Source of the DNA: CAVRUD01 sp963849635
Lineage (GTDB): Bacteria > Chloroflexota > Chloroflexia > Thermomicrobiales > UBA6265
Assembly (NCBI GenBank): GCA_963849635.1
Contig: CAWKIA010000018.1
Coordinates: 620,001 to 684,000, forward strand
Length of the DNA: 64,000 nucleotides
Direction: 5' to 3'
Below, in pieces: positions 52,783-61,210 of this stretch (the stretch's first letter is position 1; each line of letters starts with the position of its first letter). Under the pieces are notes generated by a model. That model did no database searches. It was given only the letters and a program-made list of their open reading frames with translations, and was not told the DNA's origin. Both the position numbers and the translations under genes were made by a program.

Positions 52783-53898
52783 TTAGAGCAGAGCGAGTGC
52801 GACGCCGATCAGGCCAGCCATCATCCCCAATATCCAGAATCTGAGGGTCACTTGCGTCTCCGACCAGCCGAGCACGTGGAAATGATGATGGATCGGCGTA
52901 ATCTTGAACAGGCGCCGGCCGGTTCCGTACTTCCTCCTGGTCCATTTGAACCAGGACACCTGAAGCATGACCGAGGTCGTCTCCAGCACGAAGACGAAGC
53001 CGACGATCGGGAGGAGAAGCCACTGGCCGGTCATGAAGGCAGCGGTCGCCAGCGACGCGCCGAGCGCCAGCGAACCGGTGTCCCCCATGATGACCTGGGC
53101 AGGGTGGGCGTTAAACCACAGGAAGCCCATGAGGGCGCCGACCATCGTGAAGCAGAACGTTACGACACCGACCTGGCCCTGCTGGTAGGCAATAATCCCG
53201 TAGGCGACGAACGCAATTGCTGCCGTCCCGGCCGCCAGGCTATCTAGGCCATCGGTCAGATTGACGGCGTTTGACATGCCAACGATGGCGAAAGCTGCCA
53301 TCGGAACGTACAGGATAGAGAGGTCGTACTGACCGAAGAACGGCACGTAGATATGGTGAAGGCCTAATCCCCATGGATCTGGCAGATGCAGAATGAGCGC
53401 CGCGGCGACGGCGAAACCGAGCAACCAGGCGAACTTCAAGCGGGCGGTCATGCCATACGCGCCGCTCGACGAGAGAAACCGCAGCTTCCGGTGAAGCCAG
53501 GTTGTCTCTCCGCGAACCAGGGTCGTCAGGTCGTCCAGGGCACCAAGGACGTTTGCCGCCAGTAATACGCCAATCGGCAGGAGCATCGAGAGGCGGCCAA
53601 CGACATTGAACACAAGCGTGATCAGGACCACAGTGAGCGTAATCATGAGACCGCCCATCGTCGGCGTGCCCAACTTGCTGATGTGGGTGTTTGGCAGTTC
53701 CACGCGCAGGCTCTTGCCCATCCGGTGATGAATCAAGAAATTGATGATCGGGCGGCCCAGAATGATCGTAACGACGCACGCAAGTCCCGCCAGCGCCAGG
53801 GAGACGGCCATGTTCTCGTTTGGGTCGGTCGGCATGATGCTGCTGGCCGCCAGCACCGGCCGAACGACCAGCGCTGCGATCTCGAACCCTACACTCAT
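52783..53898 (-). CDS. mraY: Phospho-MurNAc-pentapeptide transferase
   Basis: Membrane enzyme making lipid I from UDP-MurNAc-pentapeptide and undecaprenyl phosphate. The 371-residue protein has about ten hydrophobic helices. Active-site motifs are LGALDDLTTLVRG, NAVNLTDGLDSLAAG, VIMGDTGSLALG and PIHHHFHVLGWSETQV. It overlaps the end of murF by four bases, so it is translationally coupled. ATG 53898 is the start. Confidence 0.96.
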   Translation of the reverse strand: MSVGFEIAALVVRPVLAASSIMPTDPNENMAVSLALAGLACVVTIILGRPIINFLIHHRMGKSLRVELPNTHISKLGTPTMGGLMITLTVVLITLVFNVVGRLSMLLPIGVLLAANVLGALDDLTTLVRGETTWLHRKLRFLSSSGAYGMTARLKFAWLLGFAVAAALILHLPDPWGLGLHHIYVPFFGQYDLSILYVPMAAFAIVGMSNAVNLTDGLDSLAAGTAAIAFVAYGIIAYQQGQVGVVTFCFTMVGALMGFLWFNAHPAQVIMGDTGSLALGASLATAAFMTGQWLLLPIVGFVFVLETTSVMLQVSWFKWTRRKYGTGRRLFKITPIHHHFHVLGWSETQVTLRFWILGMMAGLIGVALALL

Positions 53899-55352
53899 AC
53901 CTGGATTTCCGGATCGGCCAGTGTGTTCGGTTCATCGAGGTCGCTTTTCGTATCGGTACGCAACGCGGCGACGATATTCTCCATCTCCAAACCACGGGAA
54001 CCCTTGACCAGGACGACGTCACCGGGTTGCAGCATCCCGCGCAGGTGTGAAATCAATCTTTCCCGCTCATCGAGCCCGAAGGTGTGAACCTCCAGCGTTC
54101 GTCCGCCCAACTCGGCGGCCACGATCGCCTCAGCGGCAACGATCTGGGCAAGATCGCCGAAGGTGACGAGTACATCGACTACATCTCCGGCGCGCCGCCC
54201 AACAATCCGATGCTCTTGTTCGGCAATCTCTCCGAGCTCACGCATTTCGCCGAGCACGGCAATCGCCCTCGTTGGAACCAGCTCATCGAGTAGGCCAAGC
54301 GCCGAGAGCACTGAGGGCGTGCTGGCGTTATAGGTGTCATCGATCAGGCGAGAACCGTTCGGTCCAGGAATCACCAGCAGTCGGACCTGGATGTTGGGAT
54401 CGTCGAACCCCGGCAGCATCTCCGAGATGTGCATTCCAAGCGCATGGCCAACGGCGATCCCAGCCAACGCCAACTGGACGGCGTGCCCGCCAATCAGTGG
54501 CACTTTGACGTAGAAGATCTCGCCGTCGAGGTGTAAACGGAACCTTGATCCAGATAGTCCTTCAGTGGACACCTCATCGGCACGGACGTCGTTTGTCTGA
54601 TCGAGTCCATAGGTGATGACTCGCGCCCTGGTGCGGTCGATCATCGCCCGGACGCGGGGATCGTCGCCGTTGAGCACCGCGATCCCGTCCTCAGACAGGG
54701 ACTCGACCAGTTCTGTCTTCGTCTCAGCGATAGCCTCGATCGATCCCATTCGTTCGAGATGAACGGGGAAAATATTGGTCACCACGCCAACATTCGGCTT
54801 GGCAATCGCAGCCAGCAGGGCTAACTCGCCAAACGCGTAGGCACCGCCCATTTCGAGAACCGCGACCTCGGTGTCGTCGGACATCTCCATCAGGCAGAGC
54901 GGCAGGCCGATCTCGGTATTGAGGTTGCCCGGATTGCGATAAGTGCGGAATCTGGCTCCAAGGACAGCGGCCACAACTTCCTTGGTGCTCGTCTTGCCGA
55001 CACTGCCCGTGATGCCCACCACAGTGAGGTCGGTCATTCGCGACCTTCTGGTTGCCGCCAGCTGCTGAAGCGCGAGAACTGGCTCTTCAACGACGATGAG
55101 CGGCAAGCTCGCGTCGTGACGAGTGTCGGCCCAGGATCGGCGAACGAGAGCCGCGCGGGCGCCGTTGAGTGCGGCAGCTTCGACGAAATCATGGCCGTCG
55201 AAGCGCTCGCCCTGGACCGCGATGAAGAGATCGCTAGCGGTGACGCGGCGGGAATCACGCTCGATCCGGTCGAATTCAGTTTCCGGCGACAGGGAACCTC
55301 GCAATTCCCCACCCGCATCGGCCAGGAGGGTCTCAAGCGTCACCATGCTCAT
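53895..55352 (-). CDS. murF: UDP-N-acetylmuramoyl-tripeptide--D-Ala-D-Ala ligase
   Basis: Adds the D-Ala-D-Ala dipeptide made by Ddl. The 485-residue Mur ligase has GITGSVGKTSTKEVVAAVLG near residue 115, NLNTEIGLPLCLMEM and LIDDTYNASTPSVLSAL. It overlaps rsmH upstream and mraY downstream by four bases each. murE, which normally precedes it, is absent from this cluster. ATG 55352 or 55346 is the start. Confidence 0.96.
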   Translation of the reverse strand: MSMVTLETLLADAGGELRGSLSPETEFDRIERDSRRVTASDLFIAVQGERFDGHDFVEAAALNGARAALVRRSWADTRHDASLPLIVVEEPVLALQQLAATRRSRMTDLTVVGITGSVGKTSTKEVVAAVLGARFRTYRNPGNLNTEIGLPLCLMEMSDDTEVAVLEMGGAYAFGELALLAAIAKPNVGVVTNIFPVHLERMGSIEAIAETKTELVESLSEDGIAVLNGDDPRVRAMIDRTRARVITYGLDQTNDVRADEVSTEGLSGSRFRLHLDGEIFYVKVPLIGGHAVQLALAGIAVGHALGMHISEMLPGFDDPNIQVRLLVIPGPNGSRLIDDTYNASTPSVLSALGLLDELVPTRAIAVLGEMRELGEIAEQEHRIVGRRAGDVVDVLVTFGDLAQIVAAEAIVAAELGGRTLEVHTFGLDERERLISHLRGMLQPGDVVLVKGSRGLEMENIVAALRTDTKSDLDEPNTLADPEIQV

Positions 55353-56439
55353 CGGGGACTTCGCTCCGCGCCAGCACTACGGCGAGGAGAAACGCCTGGT
55401 CGGGTGGGTAAGACGGGAAGCCGCTCGGCGGCGCGCAAAACAGCGGACCGAGCACGAGGGTTTGAGGCGATCTCATCGGCCCCAGGCTTGACTGCCTTGC
55501 CCGTGATCTTCCTCAGGCGGGGCTGTTGGTCGCAGACGCACACGGGAATCTCAGGAGGGCAGACGCACTCGGCCGATTCGGCGGAGATGAATTGCTTGAC
55601 GATCCGGTCCTCGAGCGAATGGAACGCAATCGTAACCAGCCTGCCGCCTGGGGTTAGCGCATCGAGGGCCGCATTGAGACCATCGGTCAGGGCCGAAAGT
55701 TCGCGGTTCCGCGCGATCCGGAGCGCCTGAAAGGTCCTGGTCGCGGGGTGGGTGTCAGCACCACGGCGTCCGCCAACCGCGCTAGACACGATCTCCGCCA
55801 GCGATGTCGGTGCGGGTGATGGGGGCACGGTCCCGTTCTCGTACGATCGCCCGCGCAATCCTGCGCGACTTTGGCTCCTCGCCGAATTGAAAAATGATGT
55901 CGGCGAGTTCGTCCTCGGGAAGCGCGTTGATCATCTCGGCGACCGGCGCGCCTTCACTGGGGTCAAGGCGCATATCGATCGGTCCCCCGAAGCGAAATGA
56001 GAATCCCCGAGCGGCATCGTCAAGTTGGAACGACGATAGACCCAAATCGAACAGGACACCGTCGACCGGACCGATGCCAGGCTTCGCGCAGGGCATCGCC
56101 TAGCCTGGCAAAGTTTGCATGCACGATCCGAAGACGGTCGCCGATCCCCGGTTCCGCACTGAGCAGATCAGCGCGACGTACAGCCTCGGGGTCGGCATCA
56201 AGCGCGAATACCTTCCCGTCCGGAGCTGACGATTCGAGAATCTTGCGGGAATGGCCACCGCCACCAAAGGTGGCGTCGATGTACACGCCGCCGGGCCGAG
56301 GTGCGAGGTACTCGATCGCTTCGCGAAGCAGGACAGGAATGTGCCCGGCGGCGGCCGAGGGGACCGGAGCGTATGGGGGAATCTCCGTCAGAACGGTCGC
56401 GGCAGGGTTGGTTTCGTCCGAAGGGAAGGGTGCGGGCAT
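55349..56439 (-). CDS. rsmH: 16S rRNA m4C1402 methyltransferase RsmH, frameshifted twice
   Basis: Methylates C1402 of 16S rRNA. Three overlapping frames make one product of about 363 residues: HIPVLLREAIEYL and YIDATFGGGGHSRKIL (SAM site) in the first, VDGVLFDLGLSSFQLDD and GFSFRFGGPIDMRLDP in the second, and SLAEIVSSAVGG, TIAFHSLEDRIVKQFI and RARSAVLRAAERL in the third. Shifts near 56070-56085 and 55800-55810 each need one base removed. ATG 56439 follows GAAGAGGG; ATG 56496 is an alternative. It is second in the dcw cluster after mraZ, as usual. Confidence 0.93.
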
Positions 56440-56552
56440 GACCCTCTTCGCGCGGCTGTCCCTGTGCACCACACCCACTGTCCGTCCCGTACCCATAACC
56501 GGCTGTGACCGGCAGTCGCCGCCGGCCTGTGTCGGTGCAACCTTACCGCAGC

Positions 56553-56981
56553 CTAGATCAGGCTGGCGAGGCGCTGTGCGATAGCGGCGCCGTCAGTGTC
56601 CATCACCGCGGTCACGCTCTCCCAGCGGGCGGGACTCCAGATCTCGATCGAGCTGTTGACGCCGACGACGAACGCTTCCCGCTCGATCTCGGCGTAGCGA
56701 CGCAGTTCAGGCGGCAGCAGAATCCGGCCCTGCCCATCCAGCTCCAGGTCGATTGCCTCGGCGAAGACCATCCGGCGGAAGGTGCGAGCATCCGGATCAC
56801 TGATCGGCAGGGCGCTGACCTTCTCCGCCAGCGGCTGCCAGGCAGTCATTGGATACAGGGCCAGGCAGCGATCGATGCCTCGGGTCAGCACGACGCCACC
56901 GGCAAGCTCCTCGCGGAACCGGGCCGGCACGGCGATCCGTCCCTTTGCGTCGATCGTGTGCGCGTAGCGCCCCAGAAACAC
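56553..56981 (-). CDS. mraZ: Transcriptional regulator MraZ
   Basis: DNA-binding regulator of the dcw cluster, built from two AbrB-like swapped-hairpin repeats. The 142-residue protein starts MFLGRYAHTIDAKGRIAVPARF and repeats the pattern at LELDGQGRILLPPELRRYA near residue 80; both DxxGR motifs are present. GTG 56981 is the start. Putative MraZ-binding direct repeats lie 130-160 bases upstream. Confidence 0.95.
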   Translation of the reverse strand: MFLGRYAHTIDAKGRIAVPARFREELAGGVVLTRGIDRCLALYPMTAWQPLAEKVSALPISDPDARTFRRMVFAEAIDLELDGQGRILLPPELRRYAEIEREAFVVGVNSSIEIWSPARWESVTAVMDTDGAAIAQRLASLI

Positions 56982-57100
56982 CCTGCTTTACTCCCGCGGA
57001 GCCGCTCGCCGGCTCTTACTGGATCCAACGCTCGTGAGAGCGCACGACGCGGGGGCCAGGGCATCGGGGCGGAGAGGAGATGTGGACCGGCGTGAGCCAC

Positions 57101-57151
57101 TTATCCACCGGGGACACCACTTGTCCCCACTTTTCCCCACTGTTATCCACA
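57101..57151 (-). promoter_or_regulatory. MraZ operator repeats (TGGGN type), with DnaA-box-like nonamers
   Basis: On the minus strand TGGGG (57139-57135), TGGGG (57129-57125) and TGGTG (57119-57115) recur every 10 bases, the TGGGN-N5 layout known for MraZ in E. coli. The same stretch read on the plus strand gives TTATCCACC (57101), TTGTCCCCA (57121), TTTTCCCCA (57131) and TTATCCACA (57143); the last is a perfect DnaA box. Autoregulation of mraZ is the likeliest role, with DnaA input possible. Confidence 0.65.
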
Positions 57152-57185
57152 GGATAGCGGGTCGGCGTTGATCTGTCCAGATGCT

Positions 57186-57211
57186 GAATTCCGCGAACGT
57201 TCGCGGAATTC
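57186..57211. repeat. 26-bp perfect palindrome in the mraZ upstream region
   Basis: The arm GAATTCCGCGAAC (57186-57198) is followed at once by its exact reverse complement GTTCGCGGAATTC. It lies between the MraZ repeats and the promoter of the divergent gene at 57290, so it could be an operator for either direction. Its centre CGAACGTTCG resembles collapsed LexA half-sites. Confidence 0.7.
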
Positions 57212-57225
57212 GCATAACAATGGGA

Positions 57226-57254
57226 TTGTTTACGAACGCATGTTCTGATACTAT
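57226..57254 (+). promoter_or_regulatory. Promoter with SOS-type LexA box inside the spacer
   Basis: TTGTTT (57226-57231) and TACTAT (57249-57254) are 17 bases apart. Between them CGAACGCATGTTCT (57233-57246) matches the Gram-positive LexA consensus CGAACRNRYGTTYC at 13 of 14 positions. LexA bound here would block RNA polymerase. The expected start is about 30 bases before the gene. Confidence 0.6.
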
Positions 57255-57289
57255 TGGATTTCGAATAGCATCCCTGCAAGGAGGCCATC

Positions 57290-58069
57290 GTGTTCCTGGG
57301 TTGGTACGATCCCGACAAGAAAATCCCGGCCCGCTACAAGCTCGCAGACGCCCTGGAGCGGTATGCCCGCAAGTTCGGGCGCCCGGCGCAGACCTGCATC
57401 ACGAGCCCGGAGGACGCGGCCGAACTGGAAGCCGACAAGGAAACGCCAGCAATGCCCGTACGCGGCGTCGGCTTTATCCCGCGCTACACCTTTTACGTTG
57501 GCATCGACGACGTTGCGGAAGAGGTCGTCCGGCCGGTTGCCGGCAAACTCCCAGGTGCAAAAGAGCGCAAATCCGTCCGCAGGAAGATGCCAACCGGAGA
57601 CTCTGGCGCCCCAGAGATGACGGTCGCCGCCAAGACTCGCCGAAAACCGGGGTCCACGGCGACCACGATACCGGAACCGAAACTCACGGCTGCACGAACG
57701 GTGACGGACGCCGCGCTGAAGCCCAAGGCTAAGCGGGCAAGAACAGTCACCGAGGCGAAATCCGAGCCAACGCCCGCAAAGACGGTCCAACCGGTCAAAC
57801 CTGGTGCAAAGCGTGCAACGACAGACCTGCCGAAAAAGGACGCAGCAAAGCGTTCGGCTACCGCACCCAAGGTGAATGCTGAAGTTACGGATTCAAAGGC
57901 GGAAGAAGGGGCGAAACGCGGGGCAAAGCCAGCAACGACGGACCCCGGGTTGAAACGTGCAGTAAAGCGTGCAACTACGGAACAAGAAGTGAAACCCAGG
58001 ACCAAACGGGCAATTGCGGACCCTGGATTGAAACTCAGGGCAAAACCTACGAAGACTCTTCGGGACTGA
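57290..58069 (+). CDS. Protein with N-terminal unknown domain and histone-H1-like basic tail
   Basis: A 259-residue protein. Residues 1 to about 85 form a compact domain (MFLGWYDPDKKIPARYKLAD; GVGFIPRYTFYVGIDDVAEE) that I do not recognise. Residues about 95-259 are rich in Lys, Ala, Thr and Pro with recurring KRATT-like units (AKRATTDLP, VKRATTEQE, TKRAIADPG) and a 26-residue spacing between two DPGLK copies, as in H1-like bacterial proteins. A role on DNA or RNA is inferred. GTG 57290 has AAGGAGG seven bases upstream. The promoter carries a LexA-type box. The opening MFLG-x-Y resembles that of the divergent mraZ. Confidence 0.7.
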   Translation: MFLGWYDPDKKIPARYKLADALERYARKFGRPAQTCITSPEDAAELEADKETPAMPVRGVGFIPRYTFYVGIDDVAEEVVRPVAGKLPGAKERKSVRRKMPTGDSGAPEMTVAAKTRRKPGSTATTIPEPKLTAARTVTDAALKPKAKRARTVTEAKSEPTPAKTVQPVKPGAKRATTDLPKKDAAKRSATAPKVNAEVTDSKAEEGAKRGAKPATTDPGLKRAVKRATTEQEVKPRTKRAIADPGLKLRAKPTKTLRD

Positions 58070-58168
58070 GCACGATTTGCCTCGGATAGGCTCAGCTGTT
58101 TAGCATGTCCAGTCTTGTTCCTCTAGCCCTGGATGTTGCGTGAGACTTGGCCACCCATCGCCATCGCG

Positions 58169-59965
58169 CTAGGGCGTTTCCTCGATTGATGCCAGCAGTG
58201 TGCCGATCTTGACCGAATCACCGACTGCAACCCCGAGCGCCTTGATCATGCCGGTCCTGTGAGCCACGATCTCGTTCTCCATCTTCATCGCTTCGATCAC
58301 TGCGAGGACGTCGCCTGCATTGACGGCCTGACCCACCGCGATGGGCAGCCGCAGGACGGTGCCCTGGATCGGGCTGGAGATATCAGGTCCGGTCCCGTTG
58401 TTGTTCTTTGCTCGTCCGGTCTGTGATTGGCGGCCACGGATCGGCTTGGATGATTGCCGAACGGAAGCAGAGTATGTACTTGACGGCAAACCATCAACGC
58501 GCACCTTGAGGCGCCGTCCGTTGACCTCAACGTCGATGAGTCGCGAATCATGATCTTCTCGTTCAGCGATCGGAACGTTCGGTGGGGCGGGCGATAAGCC
58601 CGCGAGGACCTCGGGGAAATCGACCAGGAAGGTGGTCGTCGCATTTCCGTCACGGAAGGCCGGATGGCCGAAAACCGCCTGGTGGAAGGGGATCGTCGTC
58701 GGCACGCCCTCAATCTTGAATTCGGCCAGCGCCCGCTGCATCCGCGTGATCGCGGACTGGCGGTCGCGATCCCAGACCACAAGTTTGGCGATCATCGAAT
58801 CGTAGGCCGGGTTGATGCTCCCTCCAGCGACGAGCGAGCCATCGACGCGGATGCCCGGGCCGCTCGGCTCCTGATACCCAACCAGCGTGCCGGGGCCGGG
58901 CGCAAAGTCGCGACCGGGGTCTTCAGCGTTGATGCGGCACTCGATCGCGTGGCCGCGGACTTCCATGTCGTCCGCCCCGAAGGACAACGGTGTCCCGGCC
59001 GCGACAAGAATTTGCTCACGGACCAGATCTATTCCGGTGACCAACTCGGTCACCGTGTGTTCAACTTGAATGCGGGTGTTCATTTCCAGGAAGGCGAAGG
59101 TGCCGTCGCCGTCGAGGAGGAACTCGACCGTGCCGGCCCCGACGTAGCCGACGGCGCGGGCGAGTTGTACCGAGGCTTGGCCAAGAGCTGAGCGCAGGGT
59201 CTCGTCGACCGCCGGCGAGGGCGATTCTTCGATGAGCTTCTGGTGGCGGCGCTGGATCGAGCAATCCCGCTCGCCAAGCGAGAGCACCTTCCCGTGTCCA
59301 TCGGCGAAGACTTGAACTTCGATATGGCGAGGATGATCCAGATACCGTTCCAGGTAGACCGTGGGATTGCGGAAGAAGCGAGCGGCCTCGCCGGAACTCC
59401 CTTCAAACGCGGCGGGGAGTTCTTCGGGAGAGCGAGCGACCCGGAACCCACGCCCCCCACCGCCACCTGCCGCCTTCACCGCCACGGGATAGCCATACTG
59501 ACTGGCCCAGGCGACCGCTTCGGTCACATCAGATACTGGTCCGTCGCTGCCCGGAACCACCGGCACGCCGGCGGCGATAGCGATCTCACGGGCGGCTACT
59601 TTGTCACCCATCGACCGGATCGCGGCCGGTGACGGTCCAATAAAGACAATGCCGGCCTCGCCACACGCTTCGGCAAAGGCGGCATTCTCGGCGAGGAAGC
59701 CATACCCAGGGTGGAGGGCTTCTACGCCTGACCGTTGGGCAATGGCGATGATCGCGTCGCCATCGAGATAGGGGAGTCCGGTACCGGCCGGAATGCGGTA
59801 GGCATCATCGGCCATGTGGACATGGGCGGCGTCCTGGTCGCCCTCGTCGTAGATAGCCACCGGCGAGACGCCCAGCTCACGACACGCCCGGATCACCCGG
59901 ACGGCAATTTCGCCCCGATTTGCAACGAGCACACGCCGAAACACCGCTCCCACCCCCGCGAACAT
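58169..59965 (-). CDS. Acyl-CoA carboxylase alpha subunit (biotin carboxylase plus BCCP)
   Basis: A 598-residue protein of the acetyl/propionyl-CoA carboxylase alpha type. The N-terminal biotin carboxylase has RVLVANRGEIAVRVIRACRE (read from VANRGEIAVRVIRA), KAAGGGGGRGFRV (ATP-grasp loop), and EMNTRIQVEHTVTELVTGIDLV (read from EMNTRIQVEHT). The C-terminal 75 residues are a biotinyl domain with EAMKMENE, the biotinylated Lys near residue 566. The beta subunit is not in the window; birA at 22870 may biotinylate it. ATG 59965 (MFAGVGAVFRR) or the codon region just after is the start. Confidence 0.95.
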   Translation of the reverse strand: MFAGVGAVFRRVLVANRGEIAVRVIRACRELGVSPVAIYDEGDQDAAHVHMADDAYRIPAGTGLPYLDGDAIIAIAQRSGVEALHPGYGFLAENAAFAEACGEAGIVFIGPSPAAIRSMGDKVAAREIAIAAGVPVVPGSDGPVSDVTEAVAWASQYGYPVAVKAAGGGGGRGFRVARSPEELPAAFEGSSGEAARFFRNPTVYLERYLDHPRHIEVQVFADGHGKVLSLGERDCSIQRRHQKLIEESPSPAVDETLRSALGQASVQLARAVGYVGAGTVEFLLDGDGTFAFLEMNTRIQVEHTVTELVTGIDLVREQILVAAGTPLSFGADDMEVRGHAIECRINAEDPGRDFAPGPGTLVGYQEPSGPGIRVDGSLVAGGSINPAYDSMIAKLVVWDRDRQSAITRMQRALAEFKIEGVPTTIPFHQAVFGHPAFRDGNATTTFLVDFPEVLAGLSPAPPNVPIAEREDHDSRLIDVEVNGRRLKVRVDGLPSSTYSASVRQSSKPIRGRQSQTGRAKNNNGTGPDISSPIQGTVLRLPIAVGQAVNAGDVLAVIEAMKMENEIVAHRTGMIKALGVAVGDSVKIGTLLASIEETP

Positions 59966-60111
59966 CCGTTGCCTCTACGTCGGCGGATGATACGGGATTG
60001 CGGGCAGTTGTGGTCCGGGATGAGTGACGGACATGCTATCGCTCGGAAAAACGAACTCGGAAGGCGCGATTGCACCTTCCGATCACCTTTTACCGCTCAG
60101 TTAGGTTTCCT

Positions 60112-60936
60112 CTAGTCAGCCGCGACGGCGAGATCATCTCCGCCGGAATCCGGCGCGGGCGCCGGTCCAGGCACGTGAGCGGCCAGCGGCTTGCGCCCGA
60201 TGGCAAGGAGCGAGACGCCAAACGGGAGATTGCGGCGTGTCATGAACCGCCGCTCAGCCTGCATCAGGTGAAACAGACCCTCGTTCAGCGGCTTCGGCAG
60301 CTCGTTCAGATCGGAGCCGGGCACGTCATTCTCAACGCGGCGAGGCCATAGGCGATTCTTGAGGTTTTTTAGCTTGCGGGCGGCCAGAATAGGAACAAAC
60401 AGAGCGGTGTTGCAATACGTGATCCGCTCGATCTCGAGTCCTGTCTCTTTGAGAAGGTGTTCCAGCTGATTGGAGCGATAGCGCCGCTTATGCCAGTTGA
60501 CCTCATCATGCTCTGACCAGAGCGACTGAAACGCGGGGACCGTAACGATCACATAGCCACCCGGCTTGACGACCGAATAGAGATGCTTGACGAGCTGGCG
60601 GTCGTCATCGACGTGCTCGATGACATCAAGCGAAAGCACGCAGTCGAACGACTCGGGAGCGAACGGCAGGTCGAAGATCGAGCCCAGGACCAGGCGGTCA
60701 ACATCACGCGAGGCGGCAAAATGAATGGCCTCAGGCGACGAGTCTACGCCGACGGCGCGGCCGAAATTGCACAGGTGGCGGAGCATCTGTCCGGTCCCAC
60801 AACCGGCGTCGAGGATGCGGCACTCCGGCGAAAGATGGAGAGATCGAACAAGGCCGGTGATGAGCTCGTATCGCCACCGAAACCACCAATGGTTATTCTC
60901 ATGGTGATAGTACGTTTCGTAAAACGATGGCTCCAT
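60112..60936 (-). CDS. SAM-dependent methyltransferase, glycan-associated type
   Basis: A 274-residue class I methyltransferase. YYHHENNHWWFRWRYELI at the N-terminus is typical of methyltransferases encoded near polysaccharide genes. Motif I is RILDAGCGTGQMLRHL near residue 45, SFDCVLSLDVIEHVDDD follows near 100, and PGGYVIVTVPAFQSLWSEHD near 130. ATG 60936 (MEPSFYETYY) is preferred over the TTG at 60996. It is divergent from the GT39-like gene, 274 bases away, so the two may serve one surface-glycan pathway. Confidence 0.88.
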   Translation of the reverse strand: MEPSFYETYYHHENNHWWFRWRYELITGLVRSLHLSPECRILDAGCGTGQMLRHLCNFGRAVGVDSSPEAIHFAASRDVDRLVLGSIFDLPFAPESFDCVLSLDVIEHVDDDRQLVKHLYSVVKPGGYVIVTVPAFQSLWSEHDEVNWHKRRYRSNQLEHLLKETGLEIERITYCNTALFVPILAARKLKNLKNRLWPRRVENDVPGSDLNELPKPLNEGLFHLMQAERRFMTRRNLPFGVSLLAIGRKPLAAHVPGPAPAPDSGGDDLAVAAD

Positions 60937-61210
60937 TAGCCTGGTCTCACTCCCCACCGCCCCGCCGGCTCTGCCCAGACGCTTCAAGACGCTCAAGTCG
61001 TCCAGAAAACGGGCAGCACAAAACTCGCGGGACGCTCACCGATCGGTGGCAACTATACTCCACGGGCCGGAGGTGGTAGACGGATCTGCTCTCCACCACC
61101 CACGGACCAAGCATTCAATCGCTGGTTGCATGCCAACACTGCGTGTAATACTCGCCCGGTCTTGAACGCTCCGCGGAGCATTGCGCAACTCTTAGAGGAA
61201 TCGTCTCTCT

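Noticed and set aside
57101..57151. Chromosomal replication origin suggested by DnaA-like boxes
   Set aside because: No dnaA, dnaN or AT-rich unwinding region is nearby, and the spacing fits MraZ boxes better.
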